Assembly (NCBI RefSeq): GCF_000364445.2
Contig: NZ_CP043538.1
Coordinates: 3,479,612 to 3,543,611, forward strand
Length of the DNA stretch: 64,000 nucleotides
Source of the DNA: Methylobacterium mesophilicum SR1.6/6
Lineage (GTDB): Bacteria > Pseudomonadota > Alphaproteobacteria > Rhizobiales > Beijerinckiaceae
Direction: 5' to 3'
In this document: positions 50,608-59,907 of the stretch, in pieces
Layout of the letters: each line of letters starts with the position of its first letter
Position numbering within the stretch: the first letter of the stretch is position 1
Notes under the pieces: model-generated
What the model was told of the DNA's origin: nothing
Seen by the model: the letters and a program-made list of their open reading frames with translations, nothing else
Database searches by the model: none
Program-made: the position numbers and the translations under genes

Positions 50608-53600
50608 TCAAGCCTCGGCGATGAGGTCCTTGATGCGCGTGGCCAGCGTCTCCAGCACGAACGGTTTCGTCAGGACCTGCATGCCGGGGCGCAGATAGCC
50701 GTTCCCGAGCACCGCGTTCTCGGCATAGCCGGTGATGAACAATACCTTGAGGTCGGGGCGCCGCTCGCGGCCGGCATCGGCCATCTGGCGCCCGTTCATG
50801 CCCCCCGGCAGGCCGACGTCGGTGACCAGCAGGTCGATGCGCACGTCCGACTGCAGCACTTTCAGGCCGGCGACGCTGTCGGCGGCCTCGATGGCCGTGT
50901 AGCCGAGGTCTTCCAGCACCTCGGTGACCAGCATCCGCACCGAGGGCTCGTCGTCGACGATCAGGACCGTCTCGCCCTGGCCCGCCTGCTCGACCTCGGC
51001 GAGCTTTCGCGCGACTTCGTCCTCGTCGGCGTCGCCGTAGTGGCGCGGCAGGTAGAGGCAGACCATCGTGCCCTCGCCGACCTCGGAATAGATCCGCACC
51101 TGACCGCCGGATTGCCTGGCGAAGCCGTAGACCATGGACAGCCCGAGGCCGGTGCCCTCTCCGGTCGGCTTCGTCGTGAAGAAGGGCTCGAACACCTTCT
51201 CGATCAGGTCCGGGGCCATGCCGGTGCCGGTGTCGGACACGCAGACGCTGAGGTACTGGCCGGGGGCGAGATCATGCCGGCGGGCGCCGGCCTCATCGAT
51301 CCACCTGTTGGCGGTCTCGATGGTGATGCGGCCGCCGTCCGGCATTGCGTCGCGGGCGTTGATGCACAGGTTGAGCAGCGCGTTCTCAAGCTGTCCCGGG
51401 TCGATCAGCGCCGGCCACAGGCCCGCGAGGCCGACGACCTCCAGCTGGACGGCGGGACCGACGGTGCGCCGGACCAACTCCTCCATGTCGTGCACGAGCC
51501 TGTTCACGTTGGTGGGCTTGGGGTCGAGGGTCTGGCGGCGGGAGAAGGCGAGCAGGCGGTGGGTCAGTGCGGCGGCACGCTTGGCCGCGCCCTGAGCGAC
51601 CGTCATGTAGCGGTCGAGGTCGCCCATCCGCCCTTGGCTCATCCGGGTCTGCATCAGCTCCAGCGAGCCCGAGATGCCAGCGAGCAGGTTGTTGAAATCA
51701 TGCGCGAGGCCGCCGGTGAGTTGCCCCACCGCCTCCATCTTCTGCGACTGCCGCAGGGCCTCCTCGGTCTTCGCGAGGGCCTCGGCCTGCTGCTTCGTCT
51801 CGGTCACGTCGCGCACGGACGAGTAGATCAGCCCGTCGCGCGGCACGGCGTTCCAGGACAGCCAGACGTAGCTGCCGTCCTTGCGGCGGTAGCGGTTCTC
51901 AAACGTGAGCTGGGCCTCCCCGCGCGACAGCCCACCCGCCGCCGCCATGGTCGACGTGACGTCGTCGGGGTGGACGAAATCGAGGAACGGCCGCGCCTTC
52001 ATCTCGGCGTCGGTCCACCCGAGGGTTTGCGACCAGGCCGGGTTAAGACCGACGAAGTAGCCGTCGAGGTTGGCCACGCAGAGCAGGTCGGACGAGGCCT
52101 GCCAGATCTGGTCGCGCTCGGCGGTGCGGGCGGCGACTTGGCGGGCGAGGTCGGCCTCCGTCTGCACCCGGACGGTCACGTCCTGCACGAAGACGTGGAA
52201 GCCGTCGACCGCGCCGCCGTCGTCCCAGCGGGGCAGGTAGCGGATCTCGGCGACGCGGTGGCGCCCGTCGCGGTGCGGCCAGTCCGTCTCGAAGGTGACG
52301 GGCTCGCCTCCGAGCGCCCGGTCGATGAAGGGCCGCCGCACGGCATAGGCGGCCGGACCCAGGAGCTCGCGGACATCGCGTCCGACGACCTCGTCGGGTG
52401 GGGCGGAGAACCAGTCCCGGTAGGCATCGTTGGCGAAGCGGTAGACGTGGCCGGCGTCGATGAACGCGATCAGCACCGGCAGCGCGTCGGTGATGAGCCG
52501 GAGCTCGCGCGCGTTGGCCTCCGCCAGCAACTCGGCGTTCCTGCGTGCGGTGATGTCGCTGAAGAAGACCGCGACACGGTGGTCGCGCGGGTCCCCGACC
52601 CGGTGCGCACGCACGTCGAACCAGCGCGCGAACACGGCGGCGTAGTTCTCGAAGTGGGCGGGTTCCCCCGTCAGGGCGACGTGGCCGTAGCTGTCGAACC
52701 AGTGTCGTTCGAGGTCGGGCGCGAACGTGCTGACCCACCGGCCGGCGACATCGGCGCCGGTCTGCTTGGCGAAGGCCGGATTGGCCTCCTCGATCAGGTA
52801 GTCGACCGCCCGCCCGTCCGCGTCGAACCGCATCCTGATGATGCAGAACCCGACCTCGACGGTCTCGAACAGCGTCCGGTAGCGGGTCTCGCTCTCCTGC
52901 AGCGCTTCCTCAACCAGCCGGCGGTCGTGGATGTCCTCGACGACCCCATACCAGGCGACGATGCCGCCATCCGCGTCGCGGCGGGGACGCGCCCTGGCCC
53001 GCATCCAGCGGTACGCGCCGGTCGCAGCGATGTTGATGCGGTAGTCCACGTCCACGGGATCGCCCGAGGCCAGGCACCGGGAGAATAGCGCGACTGTGTG
53101 CGGGACGTCGTCCGGATGCAGCGCCTTCATCCAACCCGCGCCATCGGGTTCGCCCGGTGCTTGGCCCGTCAGTTCCAGCCAGCGGTTGGAATACGAGGTG
53201 ATGTTGCCGGCCGGGTCGCAGGTCCACGGCACCTGGGGGTTGAGTTCGACCGTATGCCGGAGATGGTCCTCGCTCTCGCGGAGCTGCGCCTCGTTCTCCC
53301 TCAGCGCTCTTCCGGCCTCGTGCTCGGCCGTGCGGTCGCGGACGATCCTAGTGAACCCGAAGTGCTCCCCGACCTCGTCGAACAGCGGCATCAGCTTGCC
53401 CGAAGCCCAGAACCGGTCGCCGTCCTTGCGGACGTGCCAGCGCTCGTCCGAGGCGCCCTCCGCGTCCCGTGCGAGCCGCATCTCGGCCTGCGGCCGTCCT
53501 TTCGCGCGGTCTTCCGGCGTAAAGAGCCGGTCGGCGGGTTGCCCGCGCATCTCCTCTGCCGTCCAGCCGAAGATCCGCTCGGCGCCGGAGTTCCAGTCGG

Positions 53601-54192
53601 TGACCAGGCCGTCGCAATCGGTGACGACGATGGCGAAGTCCACGGCGCTGTCGAAGACGGCCCGCTGGCGCCGTTCGTTCGCGGCGAGCCGCCGACGGGC
53701 GTCCCGGTATCCGGTGACGTCGACCTGGCTGCCGAAATGGAAGAGGACCCGCCCGTCCCGGTCCATGATCGGGCTGATGAACAGCTCGTTGAGGAAGGGC
53801 GTGCCGTCCCGCCTGTAGTTCAGGATGTCGACGGCGATGTCGCGCTTGGCCGCAATGGCGTCGCGGATGGCCTGGACGGAGGCCGGGTCGGTGTCCGGTC
53901 CCTGCAGGAAGCGGCAATTGCGGCCGACCAGTTGGTCAGCGCCGTAGCCCGACAATTCCTGAAAGGCCCGGTTGGCGAAGACGATGGGGTCGTCAGACAG
54001 GTTCGGGTCGGTCAGGATCATCGGCAGGCGGGTCTTCTCGACCGCGGCGAACAGCCCGTCCCAACCCGTGGGCGTCGAGCGCGCCTTTCGGCCGAACGCC
54101 TCGCCTTCCGCCTCCGGCAGCCGCGATCGCAGGCGTAAGACTTCCGCCTCAAGTTCCTCCCGCGACAACGCCTTGACGTCGAACTCGACCAA
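50608..54192 (-). CDS. LOV/multi-PAS hybrid sensor histidine kinase with receiver
   Basis: About 1194 residues. The first PAS is a LOV domain: 'GRNCRFLQGPDTD' (about residues 90-102) holds the cysteine that forms the flavin adduct under blue light. About five further PAS/PAC units follow (near 180-300, 315-430, 440-560, 575-690 and 705-820). Then come HisKA with 'QLTGGLAHDFNNLLAGISG' (phospho-His), HATPase_c with 'DTGTGMAPDLIEKVFEPFFTTKPTGEGTGLGLSMVYG', and REC with 'IDLLVTDVGLPGG'. No membrane helix is seen, so it is cytosolic. The start is uncertain: TTG at 54192 has GAGAGAAG upstream, and GTG at 54285 is the longest alternative. Confidence 0.9.
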   Translation of the reverse strand: MVEFDVKALSREELEAEVLRLRSRLPEAEGEAFGRKARSTPTGWDGLFAAVEKTRLPMILTDPNLSDDPIVFANRAFQELSGYGADQLVGRNCRFLQGPDTDPASVQAIRDAIAAKRDIAVDILNYRRDGTPFLNELFISPIMDRDGRVLFHFGSQVDVTGYRDARRRLAANERRQRAVFDSAVDFAIVVTDCDGLVTDWNSGAERIFGWTAEEMRGQPADRLFTPEDRAKGRPQAEMRLARDAEGASDERWHVRKDGDRFWASGKLMPLFDEVGEHFGFTRIVRDRTAEHEAGRALRENEAQLRESEDHLRHTVELNPQVPWTCDPAGNITSYSNRWLELTGQAPGEPDGAGWMKALHPDDVPHTVALFSRCLASGDPVDVDYRINIAATGAYRWMRARARPRRDADGGIVAWYGVVEDIHDRRLVEEALQESETRYRTLFETVEVGFCIIRMRFDADGRAVDYLIEEANPAFAKQTGADVAGRWVSTFAPDLERHWFDSYGHVALTGEPAHFENYAAVFARWFDVRAHRVGDPRDHRVAVFFSDITARRNAELLAEANARELRLITDALPVLIAFIDAGHVYRFANDAYRDWFSAPPDEVVGRDVRELLGPAAYAVRRPFIDRALGGEPVTFETDWPHRDGRHRVAEIRYLPRWDDGGAVDGFHVFVQDVTVRVQTEADLARQVAARTAERDQIWQASSDLLCVANLDGYFVGLNPAWSQTLGWTDAEMKARPFLDFVHPDDVTSTMAAAGGLSRGEAQLTFENRYRRKDGSYVWLSWNAVPRDGLIYSSVRDVTETKQQAEALAKTEEALRQSQKMEAVGQLTGGLAHDFNNLLAGISGSLELMQTRMSQGRMGDLDRYMTVAQGAAKRAAALTHRLLAFSRRQTLDPKPTNVNRLVHDMEELVRRTVGPAVQLEVVGLAGLWPALIDPGQLENALLNLCINARDAMPDGGRITIETANRWIDEAGARRHDLAPGQYLSVCVSDTGTGMAPDLIEKVFEPFFTTKPTGEGTGLGLSMVYGFARQSGGQVRIYSEVGEGTMVCLYLPRHYGDADEDEVARKLAEVEQAGQGETVLIVDDEPSVRMLVTEVLEDLGYTAIEAADSVAGLKVLQSDVRIDLLVTDVGLPGGMNGRQMADAGRERRPDLKVLFITGYAENAVLGNGYLRPGMQVLTKPFVLETLATRIKDLIAEA

Positions 54193-54285
54193 AACCCACT
54201 TCTCTCGCTTGAACGAGGACTCGCCTCGACCTCGTCTATCCCGGGGGCAAGCCACCGGGGGTCGGCCGGTTCCGCCCGTGCGCAC

Positions 54286-54990
54286 TCACGTTCGCGCACT
54301 TCCAGGGCCGCGGTGACAGCGCATCGTACCGCTATGCGATGGACTGGAACTCGGAAAGGCGATCCACCGGCACCGCGCAGAGCAGCTGGGCGATCCTCTC
54401 ATTGATAATGATCGTTCGGTTCACGGCAAGGCCAGCGTCGTCACAGTCGGGAAGACGAGGTTGCTGAAGGTGTGCAGTTTGCTTCTGAGCAAACGCTCAA
54501 GGCTACGGTACAAAAGGCCCAGACGATGTTTTCGGGGACCTGCTTCATCCGTAGGGAACGGCCGCTCTCTGCAGATTGAGGGCCGAAGGAGGCTGACCGC
54601 TTCCGGCCCCCATCAGTCGCTGCGAAGAAGCTGAGCGGACGTCTCAGGTGAGTGGTTTGCGGTCGGTCCGCTTCTGGGATGGCGAAGGGAGAAAGCAGAC
54701 GTCGCAGCCGCTCTCGTTCGACTCAAATGAGCCTTGCTCGACTGCAGTGAAATGACGGCGCGAAAGCGATTATTGATCAAGCTGCTTCGCTTCTCCACCG
54801 TATGCGCCTCTCAATGCAGAGATAGCGCTCCCGTAGCACTTATGGATCATCTTCCGTGTCACGAATTATGCGATCTTGTCACTTCGTGCTTTAATCCGCC
54901 GTTGGGAAACCATGATCGCCGATCACGTTCATTCGGTCGGACCGGCGAAAACAGGATGGATTGTCAATCTGTGAGCAAGGAATGCTTGAC
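54286..54990. other. Non-coding stretch before the orphan binding-protein gene
   Basis: No gene is supported. A degenerate copy of the dispersed intergenic element (GGACGTCTCAGGTGAGTGG, 54634 onward, and GGTCCGCTTCTGGGA) occupies about 54560-54730. From about 54740 the sequence becomes AT-richer, continuing into the next gene. Confidence 0.4.
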
Positions 54991-56001
54991 ATGCGACGGC
55001 GTGACCTCACCTGCTTGATAATCATCGAGGCCCTCTGCACGCTGCGGTCACATCGAGCAATGTCGGCTGGCAAGTTGCCCCGGATCGTGTTCGTCACGCC
55101 AATTGGTCGGTCTGGCGGCGCCACCGACGGTGATAGCTGGAATGGCCTTGTCACGGCCTTTTTACAGGGACTTCGAGATTTCGGATACATAGATGGCACT
55201 ACTATGAAGTTCGAATTTTACTCCGCGGAGGGAAAGCCTAGTCAAGTTGATGAAATAGCCGCTCGCATTCTTGAAGATCCGCCGGACGTGGTTGTGGCGG
55301 GTGGAGGGGGCGCCAATGAGGTTGCTCATGCTTTTAAACGACTGACGCGGACAGTTCCGATTGTTATGGCCAATAGTTCCGACCCTGTAATGCAAGGTCT
55401 CGTGTTGAGTTTGGCGCGCCCCGGCGGCAATATTACTGGATTTTCTGGGAATACTGGACCAGATTTTGAAGTAAAAAGGCTTGAAATATTGAGGGAAATT
55501 GCGCCTTATGTGAGCAAAATTGCCTACTTAGGATTGAAAATCGACTGGGAAAGTCCGGTCGGAATTGCTGTCCGGAGCGCTGCGGAGCGGTTCGATGCAA
55601 TGGTCATACATGCTGAGCATGCGTCTTTGGACTACAGTAGAGCGTTCGATTTCATTTTAAAGGAGAAGGTGCAAGGATTGTTTGTGGGGCGCAATCCATG
55701 GAACTATTCCAATCGCCACGCAATTGCTGCATTTGCTGCAGATCGACGAATTGCCGCAGTGTATCCTACTCGCGAGTACATTGAGGTTGCCGGTCTGATC
55801 TCTTACGGACCGAGCCTTTCGGTCCTGTACCGGCGTGCTGCCCGCTATGTCGATAAGATCTTGAAGGGTGACAAGCCTGCTGATCTGCCTGTAGATCAGC
55901 CGAGCAAATTTGAACTTGTGATAAATACGAAGGCTGCACTGGCCATCGGCATCACCCCGCCCGCGACACTTCTTGCTCGTGCCGACGAGATCATTGATTA
56001 G
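54991..56001 (+). CDS. Orphan ABC-type substrate-binding protein (ABC_sub_bind family)
   Basis: A 336-residue periplasmic-type binding protein of the ABC_sub_bind/TrpX family. Segments: 'RIVFVTPIGRSGGATDG' (about 31-47), 'GLRDFGYIDGTTMKFEFYSAEGKPSQVDEIAARIL' (about 60-95), 'PIVMANSSDPVMQGLVLSLARPGGNITGFS', and a C-terminal 'GDKPADLPVDQPSKFELVINTKAALAIGI' typical of the family. A basic N-terminus (MRRRDLTCLIIIEAL) may be an export signal. I chose the ATG at 54991, which has AAGGA 9 bases upstream. Codon use is much more AT-rich than the neighbours and no permease or ATPase gene is near, so it looks horizontally acquired. The ligand is unknown. Confidence 0.85.
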   Translation: MRRRDLTCLIIIEALCTLRSHRAMSAGKLPRIVFVTPIGRSGGATDGDSWNGLVTAFLQGLRDFGYIDGTTMKFEFYSAEGKPSQVDEIAARILEDPPDVVVAGGGGANEVAHAFKRLTRTVPIVMANSSDPVMQGLVLSLARPGGNITGFSGNTGPDFEVKRLEILREIAPYVSKIAYLGLKIDWESPVGIAVRSAAERFDAMVIHAEHASLDYSRAFDFILKEKVQGLFVGRNPWNYSNRHAIAAFAADRRIAAVYPTREYIEVAGLISYGPSLSVLYRRAARYVDKILKGDKPADLPVDQPSKFELVINTKAALAIGITPPATLLARADEIID

Positions 56002-56227
56002 GTGGGCGCTTCGCGGTTCGCAGAACTTCCTTCCTTACCCGAGGCAAAATTGCTGGATGGCTGACGAACGGCCGCTTCGAAGGAGCGCCGACAGCGCTTC
56101 TGGCGACTGCGTTGGGTCGGAAGCCGAATGACAGCTTGGGGTGGAAAACTACCGTCCGCTTTGAGGCATCTGCTGGCCGAGAGCGGCATATCTGCTTTCG
56201 CGAACCTCACTGAGGTCGTGGACCGGG
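56002..56227. other. Intergenic repeat-like stretch
   Basis: No gene. 56055-56200 contains 'GAACGGCCGCTTCGAAGG' and 'ACTACCGTCCGCTTTGAGG', resembling the dispersed intergenic element seen near 36840 and 54600. Confidence 0.3.
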
Positions 56228-56878
56228 TCATATCTCCATCTCAGGAATGTCTCCGGTAATTCGCAATTCCGCAGCGGTCGCTCGAAGAATGGCGTCGATG
56301 GAGATACCGGGCGCCCGTTCCCGGAGGACCAATCCCTCCGGACTGGGCGCGATCACCGCCATCTCCGTCACGATCAGGTTCGCGGGTCGGAGCGACGTGG
56401 CGGGAAGCGTCAGCTCCGGAACGATCTTCGGCACCGTCTTCTGGGTATGGCTCATGGCCACGATGACGCGGCGGGCTCCACCGACGAGGTCCATCGCACC
56501 GCCCATCCCGGGAACGAGCTGGCCCGGGATCATCCAGTTCGCGAGACGGCCGGACTGGTCGACCTGCAATCCGCCCAGGACGGTGGTATCGAGATGACCG
56601 CCGCGGATGAGCGCGAAGGACATCGCCGAGTCAAACGCCACCGCCCCCGGCAGCGCCGACACGAAGGCGCCGCCCGCATCGGTGAGATGGACGTCCTCCA
56701 TTCCCTCGGGCGGCCGGGCGCCGAAGCCGATGATGCCGTTCTCAGACTGGAAGTAGACGCGCAGGCCCGCGGGCACGAAGCGCGCGACGAGGGTCGGAAG
56801 GCCGATGCCGAGGTTGACCAGGGTGTTGTCGTGCAACTCTCGGGCGACGCGACGTGCGATCAGTTCACGGAAATCCAT
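56228..56878 (-). CDS. 3-oxoacid CoA-transferase subunit B
   Basis: Family I CoA-transferase small subunit. The catalytic glutamate lies in 'VYFQSENGIIGFG' (about residues 41-53), and the family segments 'VNLGIGLPTLVARFVP' (about 21-36) and 'PGMGGAMDLVGGARRVIVAMSHTQK' (about 122-146) are intact. With subunit A, 15 bases upstream, it would move CoA between an acyl-CoA and a 3-oxoacid such as acetoacetate. It is last in the BKACE operon, where it fits activation of the acetoacetate released by BKACE (inference). Confidence 0.92.
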   Translation of the reverse strand: MDFRELIARRVARELHDNTLVNLGIGLPTLVARFVPAGLRVYFQSENGIIGFGARPPEGMEDVHLTDAGGAFVSALPGAVAFDSAMSFALIRGGHLDTTVLGGLQVDQSGRLANWMIPGQLVPGMGGAMDLVGGARRVIVAMSHTQKTVPKIVPELTLPATSLRPANLIVTEMAVIAPSPEGLVLRERAPGISIDAILRATAAELRITGDIPEMEI

Positions 56879-56893
56879 GATGTCCCCCGATCC

Positions 56894-57553
56894 TCACAGC
56901 GGCAACGGTCGTTCGACCAAGTGATCGACCAGCACGCCGGGTGTATGGATGACGTCCGGCGCCAGGACGCCGACCGGAACGATCTCGTTCGGCTCGGCGA
57001 TGACGGTCTCGGCGGCCATGGCCATCAGCGGATTGAAGTTTCGGGCCGTCAGCGTGTAGACGAGGTTGCCCGCGTAATCGGCGCTTCGGGCCGCCACCAG
57101 GGCGACGGCCGCTCTCAACGCCTCCTCGACCAGAAACTCACGACCGCCAACCCGCACGACAGTCTTGCCCTCGGCGACCACGGTGCCCAGGCCAGTTGTG
57201 GTCAGCACGCCGCCCAACCCGGAGCCACCGGCGCGGACGCGCTCCGCCAATGTTCCCTGGGGTACGAGGTCGACGGCGATCTCGCCCGCCAGCATGGCGC
57301 GCTGCGTCTCCGGGTTAGTGCCGATATGCGAGACGATCGCCCGTGACACGGCGCCGGCGCCGATCAACTTGCCGATGCCGACGCCCGGCCGCGCGGTGTC
57401 GTTCGCGATGACCGTGAGGTTGCGAGCCCCGCGCGCCACGAGGGCGTCGATCACGCGGTTCGGCGTTCCCACGCCCATGAAGCCGCCGATCATGATCGTG
57501 GCACCGTCGGGGACGAGCGCAGCGGCCGCGTGTGGTGTCAGGCTGGTTCTCAT
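56894..57553 (-). CDS. 3-oxoacid CoA-transferase subunit A
   Basis: 219 residues of the AtoD/ScoA type: 'DGATIMIGGFMGVGTPNRVIDALVARGARNLTVIANDT' (about 16-53), 'QGTLAERVRAGGSGLGG' (about 98-114) and 'YTLTARNFNPLMAMAAETVIAEP'. The ATG at 57553 is preferred; the frame continues upstream to 57682 without family sequence. It lies between the SDR gene (59 bases upstream) and subunit B (15 bases downstream). Confidence 0.92.
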   Translation of the reverse strand: MRTSLTPHAAAALVPDGATIMIGGFMGVGTPNRVIDALVARGARNLTVIANDTARPGVGIGKLIGAGAVSRAIVSHIGTNPETQRAMLAGEIAVDLVPQGTLAERVRAGGSGLGGVLTTTGLGTVVAEGKTVVRVGGREFLVEEALRAAVALVAARSADYAGNLVYTLTARNFNPLMAMAAETVIAEPNEIVPVGVLAPDVIHTPGVLVDHLVERPLPL

Positions 57554-57612
57554 AGGGACCCATCGGCTGGCATGGGCGAAGGAGGGGGACCGGTTCGAAA
57601 GGGCGCGGCGGG

Positions 57613-58401
57613 CTACAGGTGCTCGACGTTTCCATCGACACTGATGGACTGGCCGGTGATGTTGCTGGCGGCCGGGGAGCACAGGAACAGGGCCACCGCC
57701 GCGATGTCGCTCTCGGTGACCATCCGGCCGAGGGAGATCTTCGAGAGGTACTCGGCCTTCATCTCATCGAAGCCGAGCCCGAGGGTTTGAGCCCGGGCCG
57801 CGATGACACGGTCGATCCGCGGCCCGGCGACAAGGCCCGGAAGGACCGCGTTGACACGCACTCCATCCTTTCCGAGCTCGATCGCCAGGGATTTCACGAG
57901 GCCCGCGATCGCCCACTTCGTCGAGGCATAGGGTGTCCGGAACGGATAGCCGAGCCGTCCTGCCACGGAGGACATCGCGACGATGCTGGCCGCCGGGGAG
58001 GCCTTCAGCACCGGGACCGCGCGCCGCAGCACGTAGAACTGGCTGTTGAGATTCGTCGAGATCGTCCGGTCCCATTCGTCGGGCTCGAGATCCTCGATCG
58101 GCCCGGTAGGGCCCGCGATGCCGGCGTTGTTGACGAGGACGTCCAGGCCACCCAGCGCCGTGGCGGCATCGTCGACGAACCGGTCGACGCTCGTCCGCTC
58201 GGCCACGTTGGCGACGCCTGCGCCGATCGACGGGTGGGCCGCCTTCACGGCCGCCACCGCGGCGGGATCGACGTCGCAGACGTAGACGCGCGCTCCGACC
58301 TCATCGAACGCCTTGGCGATGCCCAGGCCGATCCCGGCCGCCCCACCCGTCACCATCACCCGCAGGCCGGGCACGGGCTTCAACAGATCGAAAATGGCCA
58401 T
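57613..58401 (-). CDS. Short-chain dehydrogenase/reductase
   Basis: Classical SDR, 262 residues. NAD(P) motif 'TGGAAGIGLGIAKAF' (about 18-32), 'NNAGIAGPTG' (about 90-99), catalytic Ser in 'SIVAMSSVAGRLGYP' and Tyr/Lys in 'YASTKWAIAGL' (about 158-168), C-terminal 'NITGQSISVDGNVEHL'. An acidic residue after the second strand ('YVCDVD') suggests NAD preference. In the operon it may oxidise a beta-hydroxy acid to the beta-keto acid used by BKACE; the substrate is not known. Confidence 0.9.
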   Translation of the reverse strand: MAIFDLLKPVPGLRVMVTGGAAGIGLGIAKAFDEVGARVYVCDVDPAAVAAVKAAHPSIGAGVANVAERTSVDRFVDDAATALGGLDVLVNNAGIAGPTGPIEDLEPDEWDRTISTNLNSQFYVLRRAVPVLKASPAASIVAMSSVAGRLGYPFRTPYASTKWAIAGLVKSLAIELGKDGVRVNAVLPGLVAGPRIDRVIAARAQTLGLGFDEMKAEYLSKISLGRMVTESDIAAVALFLCSPAASNITGQSISVDGNVEHL

Positions 58402-58468
58402 GATGTCCCCTCTCAGATGACGGTGTGTCGGCGGCGCTCCGAACGCGTGGGTTCGGAGCGCAGTCCGC

Positions 58469-59818
58469 CTACGGGTGGCTCGCGCGGAGGAGCCCGGTGT
58501 CGTGGATGCCCGCTTCGCTGCGGAGCGCCCGGGCCAGGATCGGGATCAGGATGAGGCCGAGCAGAGCCGTGTCGGCGATGACGATGAAGCCCGAGGCGCT
58601 GCGGCCCGTCTCCCGCTCGACGAGACCGAAGACGGAGGGGCCGACGAATCCGCCGATCAGGCCGATGGTGTTGATGAAGGCGAGGCCCGCGGCAGCCTGG
58701 ATCCCCTGCAGACGCTTCATCGCCACCGACCAGAAGATCGGTAGGATGCCGCCCGCGAAGAAGGCCGTAGTCGTGAAGATCACGAGCTGGATCACCGGCA
58801 GCGAGGTCGCCAGGAACACGGTCGCGCTGGCCAATAGCCCGGCCGTGACGACGCCCAGGAATACCATGTCGCTCTCGAAGAACCGCTTGATGCGCGGCAG
58901 GATCAGGACGCCGAGCAGGAACCCAATACCGACCGAGCTGGACAGCAGACCCACCATGAACGGCGAGCTCGCCTGCATCTGCTGCACCATCGAGGGGATG
59001 AAGAAGTACAGCCCGACGAAGCCGATCTGGTTGAAGAAGTAGATCAGCGCGATCAGGATCGTGCTCGGGCGCTTGAGCACGGAGACCCATTCCTTCGACG
59101 GCGCGTGGGCTGAGGCATGAGACCCGCCCTGTCCGGCCGCATTGGCCGCGATGGCATCGGCCTCGGCGGCCGTGAGCCACTTGGCGTCCTGCGGGCGGTC
59201 GGGGAAGACGAACCACAGGACGATGCCGAAGAGGACGGTCGGCACGCCCTCCAGCAGGAACATCCACTGCCATCCATGCAGGCCGCCGAGGCCGTCGAGC
59301 TGCATCAACGCGCCGCCGAGCGGATTGCCGATGGTCAGGCCCAGCGCCGGAGCGGTGTAGATCCAGCCGACCGCGACGGCCCGGTCGCGCTGCGCGAACC
59401 ACAGGGTGGTGACGTACATCAGCGCCGGGAACAGGCCCGCCTCGGCGATCCCGAGGAGCAGGCGAAAGCCGTAGAACGACCACTCGCCCTGCACGAACAT
59501 CATCAGCGCGGAGATCGCACCCCAGGTGACTGCGATTCGCGCGATCCAGCGGCGCGGCCCGATGCGATGGGCCAGGAGATTGCTCGGCACTTCGAGGAGC
59601 GCGTAGCCCCAGAAGAAGATCCCGGCGCCGAACCCGTACATCGCCGCGGTGATGCCGAGGTCGGCCTGGAACGCACCCTTCGCGAGGGCGACGTTCGTGC
59701 GGTCGATGAACGACAGGAAGTAGATGAACACCATCATCGGCAGAAGGTGTCGCTTCACCTTCCACGTCGCGGTGGCGAGCGTCGCATCCCTGGCTGCGGG
59801 TGTCTGGACTTGGCTCAT
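58469..59818 (-). CDS. MFS transporter of the anion:cation symporter type
   Basis: A 449-residue inner-membrane carrier with 12 predicted helices and a central charged loop (about 205-235). Family segments near the N-terminus: 'FIYFLSFIDRTNVALAKGAFQADLGITAAMYGFGAGIFFWGYALLEVPSNLLAHRIGPRRWIARI', typical of tartrate/phthalate/glucarate carriers (ACS family). The ATG at 59818 follows a GGAGG-containing leader. It probably imports the organic acid handled by the operon. It lies between BKACE (89 bases) and SDR (67 bases). Confidence 0.92.
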   Translation of the reverse strand: MSQVQTPAARDATLATATWKVKRHLLPMMVFIYFLSFIDRTNVALAKGAFQADLGITAAMYGFGAGIFFWGYALLEVPSNLLAHRIGPRRWIARIAVTWGAISALMMFVQGEWSFYGFRLLLGIAEAGLFPALMYVTTLWFAQRDRAVAVGWIYTAPALGLTIGNPLGGALMQLDGLGGLHGWQWMFLLEGVPTVLFGIVLWFVFPDRPQDAKWLTAAEADAIAANAAGQGGSHASAHAPSKEWVSVLKRPSTILIALIYFFNQIGFVGLYFFIPSMVQQMQASSPFMVGLLSSSVGIGFLLGVLILPRIKRFFESDMVFLGVVTAGLLASATVFLATSLPVIQLVIFTTTAFFAGGILPIFWSVAMKRLQGIQAAAGLAFINTIGLIGGFVGPSVFGLVERETGRSASGFIVIADTALLGLILIPILARALRSEAGIHDTGLLRASHP

Positions 59819-59907
59819 GGTCTGTCTTCCTCCCTGCTCTTGTCGCACCGTGGCTCCCCGCCTCATCGATCGGGCCGGTCCGGCTTCGTCGTGTCGTGCG
59901 GGAAACG

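Noticed and set aside
51040..53088. A 682-codon plus-strand open frame opposite the LOV kinase
   Set aside because: Antisense shadow of a GC-rich gene.
56447..57346. A 299-codon plus-strand frame opposite the CoA-transferase genes
   Set aside because: Antisense to two intact, coupled genes; His/Arg-rich shadow.
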